This document shows, piece after piece, positions 62,700 through 64,000 of a stretch of DNA of 64,000 nt. How positions within the stretch are numbered: the first letter of the stretch is position 1; every line of letters starts with the position of its first letter. Made by a program: the position numbers and the translations under genes. Origin of the DNA: Nemertoderma westbladi (taxonomy: Eukaryota > Xenacoelomorpha > Nemertodermatida > Nemertodermatidae); contig JAUCBJ010005370.1 of the NCBI GenBank assembly GCA_032718475.1, forward strand, positions 53,952-117,951, given 5' to 3'. The notes beneath the pieces were generated by a model that saw nothing but the letters and a program-made list of their open reading frames with translations, ran no database searches and was not told the origin of the DNA.

Positions 62700-63832
62700 C
62701 AGAAGTGAGGGAAGTGAGGGAAGTGAGGGAGTGAGTGAGGGAGTGAGTGAGGGAAGTGAGGGAAGTGAGGGAAGTGAGGGAAATGAGGGAAGTGAGGCAG
62801 TGAGGGAAGTGAGGGAAGTGAGGCAGTGGGGGAAGTGAGGGAAGTGAGGGAAGTGAGGGAAGTGAGGCAGTGAGGGAAGTGAGGCAGTGAGGGAAGTGAG
62901 GCAGTGAGGGAAGTGAGGCAGTGAGGGAGTGAGTGAGGGAAGTGAGGGAAGTGAGGGAAGTGAGGGAGTGAGTGAGGCATAGTGAGGGAAGTGAGGGAAG
63001 TGAGGGAAGTGAGGGAAGTGAGGGAGTGAGTGAGGGAAGTGAGGGAAGTGAGGGAGTGAGTGAGGGAAGTGAGGGAGTGAGTGAGGGAAGTGAGGGAAGT
63101 GAGGGAAGTGAGGGAAGTGAGGGAAGTGAGGGAAGTGAGGGAAGTGAGGGAAGTGAGGGAAGTGAGGGAAGTGAGGGAGAGAGTGAGGGAAGTGAGGGAA
63201 GTGAGGGAAGTGAGGGAAGTGAGGGAAGTGAGGGAGAGAGTGAGGGAAGTGAGGGAAGTGAGGGAAGTGAGGGAAGTGAGGGAAGTGAGGGAAGTGAGGG
63301 AAGTGAGGGAAGTGAGGGAAGTGAGGGAAGTGAGGGAAGTGAGGGAGTGAGTGAGGGAGTGAGTGAGGGAAGTGAGGGAAGTGAGGGAAGTGAGGGAAGT
63401 GAGGGAAGTGAGGGAAGTGAGGGAGTGAGTGAGGGAAGTGAGGGAAGTGAGGGAAGTGAGGGAAGTGAGGGAAGTGAGGGAAGTGAGGGAAGTGAGGGAG
63501 TGAGTGAGGGAGTGAGTGAGGGAAGTGAGGGAAGTGAGGGAAGTGAGGGAAGTGAGGGAAGTGAGGGAAGTGAGGGAAGTGAGGGAGTGAGTGAGGGAAG
63601 TGAGGGAAGTGAGGGAAGTGAGGGAAGTGAGGGAAGTGAGGGAAGTGAGGGAAGTGAGGGAAGTGAGGGAAGTGAGGGAAGTGAGTGAGGGAAGTGAGGG
63701 AAGTGAGTGAGGGAAGTGAGGGAAGTGAGGGAAGTGAGGGAGTGAGTGAGGGAAGTGAGGGAAGTGAGGGAAGTGAGGGAAGTGAGGGAAGTGAGGGAGT
63801 GAGTGAGGGAAGTGAGGGAAGTGAGGGAAGTG
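62700..63832. repeat. G-rich minisatellite, GGAAGTGAG units
   Basis: Over 110 units of the 9-mer GGAAGTGAG, with interspersed GGAGTGAGTGAG (12-mer) and a few GGCAGTGAG and GGAGAGAGTGAG variants. The forward strand nearly lacks C. All frames on both strands stay open for long stretches (SEGSEG, REVREV, SLPSLP); none is a gene. Confidence 0.97.
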
Positions 63833-63948
63833 ACTTTGCTATAAAATAAAAAACTAAATAATAATAATAAGTTTGGGAAGGTTTCGCGGGGTTGATATTT
63901 ATTTTGAGGCAATAATGTTAAAACTAAACGAATTCATAAAAATACAAT
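63833..63948. other. AT-rich interruption of the minisatellite
   Basis: 116 bases of unrelated sequence (CTTTGCTATAAAATAAAAAA, (ATA)n, GGAAGGTTTCGCGGGGTTGA) between two parts of the array. Confidence 0.6.
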
Positions 63949-64000
63949 GAGTGAGGGAAGTGAGGGAAGTGAGGGAAGTGAGGGAAATGAGGGAAGTGAG
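63949..64000. repeat. G-rich minisatellite, second part, running off the window
   Basis: GAGTGAGGGAAGTGAGGGAA-type units resume and continue to the last base. Confidence 0.93.

Noticed and set aside
62645-63912. Open frames encoding SLP, SEG or REV repeats, up to 406 codons
   Set aside because: Pure minisatellite translation, overlapping on both strands and in several frames.

Overview
The window is nuclear DNA of an invertebrate animal. Evidence: a spliced TRAF-family signalling gene with a RING, TRAF-type zinc fingers and a MATH domain; several clades of animal non-LTR retrotransposons (RTE-like, CR1/L2-like, an Ulp1-protease-bearing element); a CsRn1-type Ty3/gypsy LTR element; and abundant mini- and microsatellites. 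Nothing identifies the species. A marine invertebrate (sponge, cnidarian, lophotrochozoan or basal deuterostome) is plausible from the repeat mix, but this is inference. The host DNA is AT-rich and the gypsy insert is visibly GC-richer.

Layout. 1-8.1 kb: a LINE scrap, an AT-rich stretch, then a 6.2-kb array of about 167 copies of a 37-bp unit. 8.1-20 kb: a decayed non-LTR element (family C, + strand), split by an LTR retrotransposon (10347-14804) and by an RTE-like family A copy (17658-18994) flanked by an 11-bp target duplication. 20.6-21.8 kb: a satellite of roughly 130-bp units. 22.4-32.9 kb (- strand): the TRAF-like gene, three coding exons giving 594 residues. Its 7.7-kb first intron holds a large inverted repeat, a 20-G tract and two LINE copies (G and H); its second intron holds a 30-bp minisatellite. 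33.2-34.0 kb: an AT-rich palindromic minisatellite just upstream of the first coding exon. 34.9-42.4 kb: a family A copy interrupted by element D (copy 1) and by an inverted RTE-like family B copy. 43.3-47.4 kb (- strand): relic of an element with Ulp1-like protease, Cys-rich domain, reverse transcriptase and C-terminal zinc-finger/nuclease-like domain. 49.5-55.5 kb (- strand): another family A copy carrying a nearly complete element D (copy 2) with a 2A-like peptide and PHD finger. 55.6-60.5 kb: CR1-like fragments F and E, with a young family A copy inside E. 61.4-62.3 kb: a single-exon gene of unknown function with a TATA-like box, one C2H2 finger and acidic repeats. 62.7 kb to the end: a G-rich 9-bp minisatellite that continues beyond the window.

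How it fits together: most of the window is retrotransposons nested in each other. The junctions give a relative order: C and E are older than the family A copies inside them, and D and B are younger than the family A copies they split. The TRAF-like gene and the acidic zinc-finger gene are the only convincing non-transposon protein genes. Retroelement reading frames are almost all broken by frameshifts, stops or loss of catalytic residues. The two D copies (about 99% identical protein) and the copies of A at 17.7 kb and 58.0 kb look youngest.
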